Shown here: piece by piece, positions 1 to 8,050 of the stretch
Position numbering within the stretch: the stretch's first letter is position 1
How the letters are laid out: every line of letters starts with the position of its first letter
Assembly: GCA_034440355.1 (NCBI GenBank)
Contig: JAWXBY010000143.1
Coordinates: 1-51,736, forward strand
DNA from: SZUA-430 sp034440355
GTDB lineage: Bacteria > Pseudomonadota > Alphaproteobacteria > Micropepsales > Micropepsaceae
Reading direction: 5' to 3'
DNA: 51,736 nt
Translations under genes and position numbers: made by a program
Notes under the pieces: generated by a model
Seen by the model: only the letters and a program-made list of their open reading frames with translations
Database searches by the model: none
Told to the model about the DNA's origin: nothing

Positions 1-774
<774 letters not shown>

Positions 775-824
775 AGTCAGTTCCTTGAATTCTTGTCCTT
801 GCCTGTTTCAATCGATTCGGTCAT

Positions 825-898
825 TGGAGCGGGTGAAGGGAATCGAACCCTCGTCGTAAGCTTGGAAGGCTTCTGCTCTACCATTGAGCTACACCCGC
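825..898 (-). tRNA. tRNA-Gly (anticodon TCC)
   Basis: A full cloverleaf reads on the minus strand. The acceptor stem is GCGGGTG/CACCCGC, the T-loop is GGTTCGATTCC, and the anticodon TCC lies at 866-864. The discriminator base is T and the 3' CCA is encoded (827-825). The gene is 74 nt including CCA. It sits 110 nt downstream of tRNA-Tyr and 50 nt upstream of tuf and is probably cut from the same primary transcript. Confidence 0.97.
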
Positions 899-1008
899 CT
901 GTTTCTTTCGCCCTTGCGGGCCTCAATTCCGTTGTCGTCACCGTGCTTCGGCTTGCCGAGCGACCGCTCTTGCCCTCCGTCCCCGCCGCTGAAACCGCGG
1001 GCAAGGGA

Positions 1009-1094
1009 TGGTGGGGGAGGTAGGACTCGAACCTACGAAGGCGTAAGCCAGCGGATTTACAATCCGCCCCCTTTGCCACTCGGGACACTCCCCC
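1009..1094 (-). tRNA. tRNA-Tyr (anticodon GTA)
   Basis: A class II tRNA with a long variable arm, 86 nt including an encoded CCA at 1011-1009. The acceptor stem is GGGGGAG/CTCCCCC, the anticodon GTA sits inside GGATTGTAAATCC, and the T arm is AGGTTCGAGTCCT. The long variable arm and GTA anticodon fix the identity as tyrosine. It is the first gene of the tRNA-tRNA-tuf operon. Confidence 0.97.
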
Positions 1095-1202
1095 AAAATG
1101 GGCATGCGTCGGCTCGCTCGCTCCAGCCGGTTTGTGAATTTTGTCCTATCTTTTGGGATCGGGTCTGCGTGTGCCCACAACCGTCAGAGCACGGGAACGG
1201 GG

Positions 1203-1232
1203 CTTATGGCTAAAACAAATGGGATTTGTCAA
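1203..1232 (-). promoter_or_regulatory. Probable sigma-70 promoter of the tRNA-Tyr / tRNA-Gly / tuf operon
   Basis: Read on the minus strand, a perfect -35 TTGACA (1232-1227) is followed after 18 bp by CATAAG (1208-1203), which matches four of six bases of the -10 consensus. It lies about 110 bp upstream of tRNA-Tyr in the only gap before the divergent rlmB gene. The start point is inferred and not visible directly. Confidence 0.65.
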
Positions 1233-1276
1233 CAGCTTAGGCTAGGTCGTCCCCTGAGAAAAACGATGGTTGCGAC

Positions 1277-2050
1277 ATGAGGCGTGGACGGCACCGGGGG
1301 CACGGCCCCCAAGACCATAAAAGGGGCTCGGACGGCCTCTGGCTGTGGGGAATTCATGCCGTCAGAGCGGCGCTGGCCAACCCGGCCCGACGGAGCCGGA
1401 AGCTGCTTGTTTCGGCAGGGGCGGACCCGTTGTTCCAGGCCCTGGCGGCCAAGGCCAAGATTCCGGTCGAAACGGTCGATAACGACGGGATCGACCGCGC
1501 CCTGCCCCGCGAGGCCGTTCATCAGGGGGTGGCGCTGATGACGGACGCCCTTGAGGAACTCGACATCCACGATGCCTTAGAAGGCATGTCCGAGCCGCGG
1601 CGGATGGTGCTGCTCGATCAGGTGACCGACCCGCACAATCTTGGCGCAATCCTGCGCTCCTCAGCGGCGTTTGGTGCTTGCGGCGTGATCGTGCACGAGC
1701 GCGGGACGCCTCCCGCCGGTGGCGTGCTGGCGAAGGCTGCGAGCGGCGCGCTTGAGGTCGTGCCGATCGTCCGGGTGGTCAATATCGCGCGGACATTGGA
1801 CGAGCTGGGTGAGCTTGGGTTCCTGCGCTTGGCGTTCGCGGAAGAGGCGGCGCAGTCGCTGGAGACGATGGATCTGGCCCGCGACGTCGTTCTGGTTCTC
1901 GGCGCCGAGGGCGAAGGGTTGCGCCGGCTCACGCGCGAAAAATGCGACGTCGAAGTGCGGCTACCCACGGGACCGAAGTTGGGCAGCCTTAACGTGTCCA
2001 ATGCGGCGGCTATTGGGCTCTATGCTTGCGCCGTGGCGCTGCGTCAGTAA
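1277..2050 (+). CDS. rlmB: 23S rRNA (guanosine-2251-2'-O)-methyltransferase RlmB, TrmH/SPOUT family
   Basis: Uses S-adenosylmethionine to methylate a 2'-hydroxyl in the peptidyl-transferase region of 23S rRNA. The 257-residue product has an N-terminal RNA-binding (SpoU substrate-binding) part starting at LWGIHAVRAAL, then the SPOUT trefoil. The three SpoU motifs are visible: DPHNLGAILRS, VLGAEGEGL and GSLNVSNAAAIGLYA. The usual arginine-rich, low-complexity N-terminal leader is present. The closest alternative is a paralogous TrmH-type enzyme, but the N-terminal domain and length favour RlmB. Divergent from the tRNA operon; its last 7 bp overlap the end of the convergent L,D-transpeptidase. 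Confidence 0.93.
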   Translation: MRRGRHRGHGPQDHKRGSDGLWLWGIHAVRAALANPARRSRKLLVSAGADPLFQALAAKAKIPVETVDNDGIDRALPREAVHQGVALMTDALEELDIHDALEGMSEPRRMVLLDQVTDPHNLGAILRSSAAFGACGVIVHERGTPPAGGVLAKAASGALEVVPIVRVVNIARTLDELGELGFLRLAFAEEAAQSLETMDLARDVVLVLGAEGEGLRRLTREKCDVEVRLPTGPKLGSLNVSNAAAIGLYACAVALRQ

Positions 2051-3087
2051 AGCGCGGCGACCGTGTCGGCGGACGGGCCGCCGTAGTCTTCGATGAAGAC
2101 CAGAACTTTGTAGCCGTTGGTCGTCTTCACGCGGCCGTTTTCATCACGGACGAGCGCGCCGGTCGTGCTCATCGTTCCGGTTTCCTGGTTGATCTGGAAC
2201 ACCGGGACTTTGCCGCGGTAGTTGTCGCGGACCAAGTAGAACAGCGTCTTTGCGTTGTCCGTCGACAGGCGGATGCAGCCGTGCGAGGCGCGCGTGCCGA
2301 GTTCTTTTTCGCCTTCGGTGTCGGTACCGTGGATCGCAAGCCCTGACGGGCGGCCGTCGATGCGCCAGTCGAAGAACATCACGAACGGCATCGGCGATTG
2401 CCACTGACGCGACGTGTAGTCCGCATAGGAGCGGCCGCGATCGAGCTTGGACATGCCGGGCGGCGTTTCGGTGCCGAGCATCTTGCCCGTCGGCGACGGC
2501 ATAGCTTCTTCGCGACCCGTCGAGACCTTCCAATGGTGCATCAGCCCGTAGGTTTGGTCTTGCTGCTTGGCGAGGACGAACATGCGTTGCGCCCACTCAC
2601 CGCGATCAGGCGTCGCTTTGCTGACGTAAAGGAACAGGTCGAAGTACTGAGCCACCTCTGCCGGCACGCGGGCGCGGATGCGCGCCTCGACGGGGTTGAG
2701 ATCGAGTCCGCTGTTGCCGGCGCTGAGCTGAAGTTCTCTGGGCTGTTGCGGCGGCGGGGCCGCCTGCGCCAATTGCGCGGACGGGTTGGTTTGCAGCGAC
2801 GGCAGGCGGATGATCGGGGCCGCGAAATCCCGCGGCTCAATCACGATGAAGGGCAGCTTTGCGCGTTGCGCCAGCGGTTCGGCGCTTGCCTGACGTTTGT
2901 CGGCCGAATCGATCAGTTCGCGCAGTGCGACCTGGCCTTGGTCGACGAATTCGTTAAATGCGGGGCGGATTTTGGCCGCGTCGGCGCTGAGACGCGCTGC
3001 GCCCCTGCCGTGGAGGGCAACGAACGTAGCGCCCGCAGCTCCAGCCACAACGAAGGCAACGCTCAAGCGTGTGAGCCAGGATGCCAT
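2044..3087 (-). CDS. L,D-transpeptidase (YkuD domain), membrane-anchored
   Basis: Cysteine transpeptidase that forms 3-3 or protein-anchoring links in peptidoglycan at the periplasmic face. The 347-residue product has one N-terminal hydrophobic helix (about residues 6-26), a long linker, then the YkuD domain with His253 in LAIHGTD and Cys271 in ASHGCIRL, both as the family requires. A C-terminal extension (GYKVLVFIEDYGG) is shared with the next gene. I chose the ATG at 3087 because a GGGGA sits 5 nt before it; an in-frame TTG lies four codons upstream. The two transpeptidase genes are paralogous, on the same strand and 132 bp apart, which suggests a tandem duplication. The true substrate is unknown. 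Confidence 0.9.
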   Translation of the reverse strand: MASWLTRLSVAFVVAGAAGATFVALHGRGAARLSADAAKIRPAFNEFVDQGQVALRELIDSADKRQASAEPLAQRAKLPFIVIEPRDFAAPIIRLPSLQTNPSAQLAQAAPPPQQPRELQLSAGNSGLDLNPVEARIRARVPAEVAQYFDLFLYVSKATPDRGEWAQRMFVLAKQQDQTYGLMHHWKVSTGREEAMPSPTGKMLGTETPPGMSKLDRGRSYADYTSRQWQSPMPFVMFFDWRIDGRPSGLAIHGTDTEGEKELGTRASHGCIRLSTDNAKTLFYLVRDNYRGKVPVFQINQETGTMSTTGALVRDENGRVKTTNGYKVLVFIEDYGGPSADTVAALY

Positions 3088-3219
3088 GCCGTTCCCCAAA
3101 TCCCCGGTAAGCAGTTTAGACTTAGCGGCGGAATGCTCAATATGGCGTAGTAAGAACGCTGCTTAACCCTCGCTGGTTGCAGCCTTTTTGCAACGCCCGG
3201 TTACACCTCGATACGATTG

Positions 3220-4374
3220 CTAGTTCGTGTAGGCGACGACGGGGTTCAACAGGTCGTCCCGGCCGTCGTAGTTCTCGACAAAGACCAAGGCCCGGTAACC
3301 ATCCTGCAGCAGCATCGTGCCGTTTTCGTCGTGCTGCACCCTGCCCCACCGGTCGGTCGAACCGCGGTCGTTCAGGGCCAGCACCGGCACCCGGCCCTGA
3401 GTGGTGTTGCGGACCTTGTAGAAGAGCTCTTTGGCGTTCTTGGGCGACAACCGGACGCACCCGGCCGAGTCACGGCGGCCGAGCTTGCGCACTTTGTCCG
3501 CCCCGATGGCGGCGTGGATGGCTAGACCTGACTGCCGGCCGTTGTTCATCAGGTCGTAGAACATCGCGTAGTGCATCGGCGCGCCATCCCATGACGCGGA
3601 CCAGTAGCGCGCGTGGAATCGCTTCGGATTGAGCGCGAAGATGCCTTCGGGCGTGATGGTGCGAATCTTGCGCTCTTTGTGCAGTTCGACCTTCTCGCGG
3701 CCCGTCGATACCGGCCACTCGGCGTAGGGAATGATCCGGCCGTCGGCGTCGCGCTGGAAGACGTACATGTGCTGCGCGAGCGGGCCGCGGTTCGATTTGC
3801 TGACGTACATGAACAAGTCGAAGTAAGGCTGGATCTCTTCCGGCACCGTCGCAAACAGGCGGCGCTGCGCCACCGCAAACGGCGACGCTTCCACCGGCGC
3901 CGTCAGCTCCGACGTGACCAGGTGCTCAGGCAGGAACGTTCTGACCGCATGTGCGGCGGGTGCGATCGCCATCTCGGACGTGGGTGTCGGCGCGGCGATT
4001 TTGTCCGATGGTCGCGTGGTGTTGGTCGTCAGCGCGAGCGCGAGCGACTCGGCTGCGAGCTGCGCGGTGTGAGAATCAGCGAGAGGTATCGACGCTTGCG
4101 GTTGCGGCGCTTCGCTCTGGGCGTCTGCCGGCGCTTGCGGCGTCGGTTCGCCGAGATGCGGCGTGATCGAGCGCGGCGCGTGGACGGCCTGACCTTCCGT
4201 CGCGATGTACGGATTGAATGCCGGATCCGACGGATCGGGAGCGGAGATCGGAAGCGCGGACTCTGCAGATTCAGCCTCTGCACGAGCCCGCAACGGATCC
4301 TGGCTACCTACTGTCCCAGCGGAGATCAGAACGCCCAATAGGGCCAAAGCGGAAAGCGCTTTGAAACGCGGCAT
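3220..4374 (-). CDS. L,D-transpeptidase-like protein (YkuD domain) with SAGC active-site variant
   Basis: Product of 384 residues: an N-terminal signal or anchor (residues 5-24), an Ala/Pro-rich linker to about residue 165, and a YkuD domain. The C-terminal half aligns along its length with the neighbouring transpeptidase (PYFDLFMYVSK, STGRE, SGLAIH, GYRALVFVENYDG). The expected first histidine is His287 and the nucleophile is Cys306, but the canonical SHGC is SAGC here, so the second motif histidine is alanine. Either this is a functional subclass or its activity is altered. Predicted to act in the periplasm on peptidoglycan. It has its own upstream gap of 116 bp with overlapping inverted repeats. 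Confidence 0.85.
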   Translation of the reverse strand: MPRFKALSALALLGVLISAGTVGSQDPLRARAEAESAESALPISAPDPSDPAFNPYIATEGQAVHAPRSITPHLGEPTPQAPADAQSEAPQPQASIPLADSHTAQLAAESLALALTTNTTRPSDKIAAPTPTSEMAIAPAAHAVRTFLPEHLVTSELTAPVEASPFAVAQRRLFATVPEEIQPYFDLFMYVSKSNRGPLAQHMYVFQRDADGRIIPYAEWPVSTGREKVELHKERKIRTITPEGIFALNPKRFHARYWSASWDGAPMHYAMFYDLMNNGRQSGLAIHAAIGADKVRKLGRRDSAGCVRLSPKNAKELFYKVRNTTQGRVPVLALNDRGSTDRWGRVQHDENGTMLLQDGYRALVFVENYDGRDDLLNPVVAYTN

Positions 4375-4435
4375 GAAGCACCCAACACTGCTTCCCCGCG
4401 TCGGTTCTGATCCCCATCAGCCCGACCCCTTCCAT

Positions 4436-4466
4436 GTTTCAAACCTGAAACAAATCGAGTCAGGTT
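4436..4466. repeat. Overlapping inverted repeats upstream of the second L,D-transpeptidase
   Basis: GTTTCA-AACC-TGAAAC (4436-4451) overlaps AACCTGA-N11-TCAGGTT (4442-4466), both with perfect arms. The pair lies 62-92 bp upstream of the L,D-transpeptidase start, where the promoter or 5' leader must be. Because the two hairpins are mutually exclusive, this could be an operator or a switching leader; neither can be proven here. Confidence 0.4.
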
Positions 4467-4490
4467 GCAATCATCCAAACGGATAAAAAT

Positions 4491-4994
4491 TCAAAAAAAC
4501 TGTGTACGCATAATTAGTTCGTCGATGAAGCTACCATCGACGTTTAACTCACGTTGAAGTTGTCCGCACACGCTGAAGCCGAACTGCGCATACAACTTTT
4601 GCGCGGCGGTGTTGTCGGCACTCACGGTCAGGGTTGCGTTTCGCACTTTTGCCGTCGCAAGGTACCCCATCGCAGATTGCATGAGTGCAAACGCGACTCC
4701 CCGACGGCGAAAATTTTCACCGACATAGACGGCGCCGATGTCGGCACAGTGCGCGTGTTTCATCCGGAGATTGAGGGACACAACAGTCAGACCTGCCAAC
4801 TCGTTGCCGATCTCGGCACCGAACCACTTCGCCGGACCCTCTAAACGCGACTTCCACCAGGCGAGTGGATGCGGCGCTTCTTCTTCCCACGCGCTTCCGA
4901 ACGCTTGCGGCGAGAGGCGCAAGCCTTCGAGGCGCAATCGGCGTACCGCGATCGCGTCGGACGGCGTTAACAGGCGAACGGAGGTTCCGCTCAC
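4491..4994 (-). CDS. GNAT-family N-acetyltransferase
   Basis: Product of 167 residues with the GNAT fold. The acetyl-CoA-binding loop is ENFRRRGVAFALM, preceded by the beta-strand ADIGAVYV, and the typical late motif NTAAQKLYAQFGF follows. The acceptor is unknown; neighbours of this type acetylate small molecules or protein N-termini. The start chosen is a GTG at 4994 that overlaps the metG stop (GTGA), which implies translational coupling. A longer frame with an ATG 30 bp upstream lies inside metG and is less likely. The transcript ends at a TTTTTTTGA stop followed by AT-rich DNA. Confidence 0.82.
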   Translation of the reverse strand: MSGTSVRLLTPSDAIAVRRLRLEGLRLSPQAFGSAWEEEAPHPLAWWKSRLEGPAKWFGAEIGNELAGLTVVSLNLRMKHAHCADIGAVYVGENFRRRGVAFALMQSAMGYLATAKVRNATLTVSADNTAAQKLYAQFGFSVCGQLQRELNVDGSFIDELIMRTQFF

Positions 4995-6754
4995 GGACCC
5001 GCGCCACCGAAACGTTCTTCCCACGCCGCGATCTGCTCCGGCGCGATCTTGGCGAAGAGCACCGGTGGGATCGTGAACGCGTGGCCGGGTTTCAGCACCG
5101 CGATCTCGTCGGCGATTTTGCCCTTGGGCCAGTGCAGCGTCTTGATGTCGAGACCTAACGCCTTCGCCATCGCCTCTGAAGCGAACGGGATCACCGGCGC
5201 GGAGAGGATCGCGAACAGGCGGATGAGGTTGATCGCCGTTCGAACGCTAACGGCGGCTGCGTCCTTGTCGGTGCGGATCGTGGTCCAGGGCGCTGCGTCG
5301 GCCAGGTACTCGTTGCCGAGGACCCAGATGGCGCGGAGTTCCTGTGCGGCTTTGCGCAGCTGAATCTCTTCGAGGAAGACCGAGTAGATGCCGAAGCGGC
5401 GTTCGAGTTCGTCGGCGAGTTTCGTTTCCTTCGGGCCAGGCTTGCCGCCCTCCGGAACAACTGCGCCGAATTTGCCCTCCGTGAACTTCAGCGTGCGGTT
5501 GATGAAGTTCCCCAGCACGTCGGCGAGGTCTTTGTTCACCGTGTCGGCGAAGTGTTGCCACGTGAACGACGAGTCGGCGCTCTCCGGCGCGTTCGCCGTC
5601 AGGTACCAACGCCAGAAGTCGGGCGGCAGAATTTCCAGCGCCGCGTCCATGAAGACGCCGCGCTTCTGGCTCGTCGAGAATTTGCCGCCGTAGTAGTTGA
5701 GCCAGTTGAAGCCTTTGATTTGGTCGACGAGCTTCCACTTTTCGCCGGAGCCTAAGATGGTCACCGGGAAGCCGACTGTGTGGAAGGGCACGTTGTCTTT
5801 GCCCATGAACTCGACGTAGCGGACGTTCTTCTGGGCGTCGTCGCCGACCCACCAGGATTTCCAGTCGCGCGAGTTGGTGCCGGCGGGGGCGCTGTCGGCC
5901 CATTCCTTGGTCGAGCCGATGTATTCGATCGGGGCGTCGAACCAGACGTAGAAGACTTTGCCTTTGAGGCCTTCGACGTCGGGGCGTTTGCCGTCCGGGT
6001 TCGGCCCCCAGGTTTCGGCGTTGACCGGCACACCCCACGCGAGGTCGCGCGTGATGCCGCGGTCCTGCAGACCTTCGTCCAGCCATTTCAGCGCGATGGA
6101 TGACACCAACGGCGACCATTCGTGCCGCTCGCCGATCCATTTGCGCAGTTCGTCGGAGAATTTCGCCTGCAGCAGGAACAGATGCTTGCTATCACGCAGT
6201 TCGATGTCGGTCGAGCCCGAGAGCGCCGAGCGCGGTTGAATCAGATCGGCGGGATCGAGGACGCGTGTGCAGTTCTCGCACTGGTCGCCGCGCGCGCGAT
6301 CGTAGCCGCAATGCGGGCAAGTGCCGATCACGTAGCGGTCGGGCAGGAAGCGGCCGTCGGCTTTCGAATAGACTTGGCGCGTGGTGCGTTCTTCGATGTG
6401 GCCGCGTTCCCAGAGCACTCTTGCGAAGTGCTGGGTCAGTTCGCGGTTCTGGACGCTGGACGAGCGGCCGAAGTAGTCGAACGACAGGCCGAAGCCTTCG
6501 CCCAGCTCTTTCTGGATCGCCCACCATTTCGTGCAGTATTCCGCGATGGGGAGATTTTCCTCGATCGCAGCCAGTTCGGCCGGCGTGCCGTGTTCGTCGG
6601 TGGCGCAGATGTAGAGCGTCTCGCGGCCGCGCGAACGCTGAAAGCGCGCGTAGACGTCGGCCGGCAACATGGAGCCGGCCAGGTTACCCAGATGCTTGAT
6701 GCCGTTGATGTACGGCAGGGCGCTGGTGATCAGGACTCGCTTCTGGGTGGTCAT
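4991..6754 (-). CDS. metG: Methionyl-tRNA synthetase (one-knuckle, KFSTS type)
   Basis: Class I synthetase that charges tRNA-Met. Of 587 residues, the Rossmann fold carries the HIGH motif as HLGN (21-24), a single zinc knuckle Cys146/149/159/162, and the KMSKS loop as KFSTSQ (358-363). A helical anticodon-binding domain follows. The C-terminal EMAP-like tRNA-binding domain of E. coli MetG is absent. The common alphaproteobacterial enzyme is about 510 residues with KMSKS, so this is the other bacterial lineage of the family; whether a second metG exists cannot be seen. It shares a 4-bp overlap with the downstream acetyltransferase gene. Confidence 0.95.
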   Translation of the reverse strand: MTTQKRVLITSALPYINGIKHLGNLAGSMLPADVYARFQRSRGRETLYICATDEHGTPAELAAIEENLPIAEYCTKWWAIQKELGEGFGLSFDYFGRSSSVQNRELTQHFARVLWERGHIEERTTRQVYSKADGRFLPDRYVIGTCPHCGYDRARGDQCENCTRVLDPADLIQPRSALSGSTDIELRDSKHLFLLQAKFSDELRKWIGERHEWSPLVSSIALKWLDEGLQDRGITRDLAWGVPVNAETWGPNPDGKRPDVEGLKGKVFYVWFDAPIEYIGSTKEWADSAPAGTNSRDWKSWWVGDDAQKNVRYVEFMGKDNVPFHTVGFPVTILGSGEKWKLVDQIKGFNWLNYYGGKFSTSQKRGVFMDAALEILPPDFWRWYLTANAPESADSSFTWQHFADTVNKDLADVLGNFINRTLKFTEGKFGAVVPEGGKPGPKETKLADELERRFGIYSVFLEEIQLRKAAQELRAIWVLGNEYLADAAPWTTIRTDKDAAAVSVRTAINLIRLFAILSAPVIPFASEAMAKALGLDIKTLHWPKGKIADEIAVLKPGHAFTIPPVLFAKIAPEQIAAWEERFGGAGP

Positions 6755-6847
6755 GGGGGTCGCTCGTTTTCAGCGCCGGGTAGATGAACCCGGCGCAAAG
6801 GGAGCGCGAACATATAGAAACGCGATTCCGCGAGCAAAGGCCCCCGG

Positions 6848-8050
6848 CTAGGCGCGGATCAGGCCGGCGATCGGCGCAATGTTGCCGCTGTCGGGGAAGA
6901 TGCCTTCGACCTCGTTGCGCCCGAGGCGCATGTGGTCGGCGAGGACGCCTTTGAAGACGGCGCGCAGATCCGTTGTCGGCGCGAGATCGCGGCCTTCGTA
7001 AAGCGATGACGGCTTGAGGCCCGGCCAGTTGCCTAGGACGCGACCGCCGTTGACCGCGCCGCCGGCGATGAAGGTGACGCTGGCCGTGCCGTGGTCGGTG
7101 CCGTTGGAGCCGTTCGGGGCCACCGTTCTTCCGAATTCGGTGAAGAAGAGGATCGTGGTGCGGTCCCACGTGGGGCCGAGCGTGTCTTTGATCGCCTTCA
7201 CGCCTTTGTCGAGGTTATCGAGCAGAAAGGCGAGGACGCCTTGCGTCGTGCCCTGGCCTTGGTGGGTGTCCCAGCCGCCGACTTCCATGACGGCGATGCG
7301 CGGGCCGTCTTGGGCGGCGATGATGTTGGCGGCCATCTTCGCCAGCGGTTCGAAGCGGTAGCCGCGGGCGCCGCGCATCTGCTGTGCGTTCGCCTGCATG
7401 TCGCCGCCGCCGGCAGCGCCCGCTACAGCGCCGACTTCTAGGGCGCGATCGAGCGCCGAGCGCAGCATGGGATCGCGGGCGTACATCGCCTTGAGGCGCA
7501 TCAGGAAGTCGTCGTCGACGGATGGGAGTTGCGGCGGCATCCATGACGTGACCGGGCGCTGGCCTTGCAGGATCACCGGGATCGATTGCGCGACGGCGAG
7601 TGCGAGCTTTGGATCGTTGACGCCCGCAGGGCCGAGCGCACGGTTGAGCCAGCCGTCGCTAGTTGGCATCACGCGCGCGGTGCCGGTTTCGATCACGTTC
7701 TGGCCGTCGAAGTGCGAACGCTCGCGGTACGGTGAGGCGACGGCGTGAACGATAGCGAGCTGCTTTTGATCGTAGAGCGCTTTGAACGTCGGTAGTTTGG
7801 CGTTTAGGCCATAGCTGCCATCCAGGTTCAGGATCGCTTCCTTCGGCAGCGCGAGCGAGCCACGAGCGCGAGCGTAGTCCGGGTCGCCGTGTGGCGGGAC
7901 GGCGGCGAGGCCGTCGAGGGCGCCGCGCATCACGATGACGATGAAACGGCGGTCGCCTGGCGTTGCGGCGAAGGAGAAGCGCGGCGCGGCGGCGGTGAGC
8001 GCTGCGGCGCCGACGGCGGAGTGGATGAGGGTTCGCCGATCGAGTGTCAT
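6848..8050 (-). CDS. DUF1501 secreted protein (alkaline-phosphatase-like superfamily)
   Basis: Product of 400 residues. It begins MTLDRRTLIHSAVGAAAL, a twin-arginine-type signal followed by a hydrophobic stretch and an AAA-like cleavage region, so export in folded form is likely. The mature part carries DUF1501 hallmarks: IVMRGALDGLA, HFDGQNVIETG, GGWDTHQG, FFTEFGRTV and GTDHGTASV; the Asp/His residues resemble the metal ligands of sulfatase/phosphatase-like enzymes. The reaction is not established for this family. The ATG overlaps the stop of the upstream DUF1800 gene (ATGA), so the pair is co-translated, as is typical for these two families. Confidence 0.9.
   Translation of the reverse strand: MTLDRRTLIHSAVGAAALTAAAPRFSFAATPGDRRFIVIVMRGALDGLAAVPPHGDPDYARARGSLALPKEAILNLDGSYGLNAKLPTFKALYDQKQLAIVHAVASPYRERSHFDGQNVIETGTARVMPTSDGWLNRALGPAGVNDPKLALAVAQSIPVILQGQRPVTSWMPPQLPSVDDDFLMRLKAMYARDPMLRSALDRALEVGAVAGAAGGGDMQANAQQMRGARGYRFEPLAKMAANIIAAQDGPRIAVMEVGGWDTHQGQGTTQGVLAFLLDNLDKGVKAIKDTLGPTWDRTTILFFTEFGRTVAPNGSNGTDHGTASVTFIAGGAVNGGRVLGNWPGLKPSSLYEGRDLAPTTDLRAVFKGVLADHMRLGRNEVEGIFPDSGNIAPIAGLIRA

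Noticed and set aside
3179..3204. GTTGCA-N7-TGCAAC stem behind the second L,D-transpeptidase, considered as a terminator.
   Set aside because: Only six base pairs, with the A/T run in the loop and none after the stem; too weak to list.
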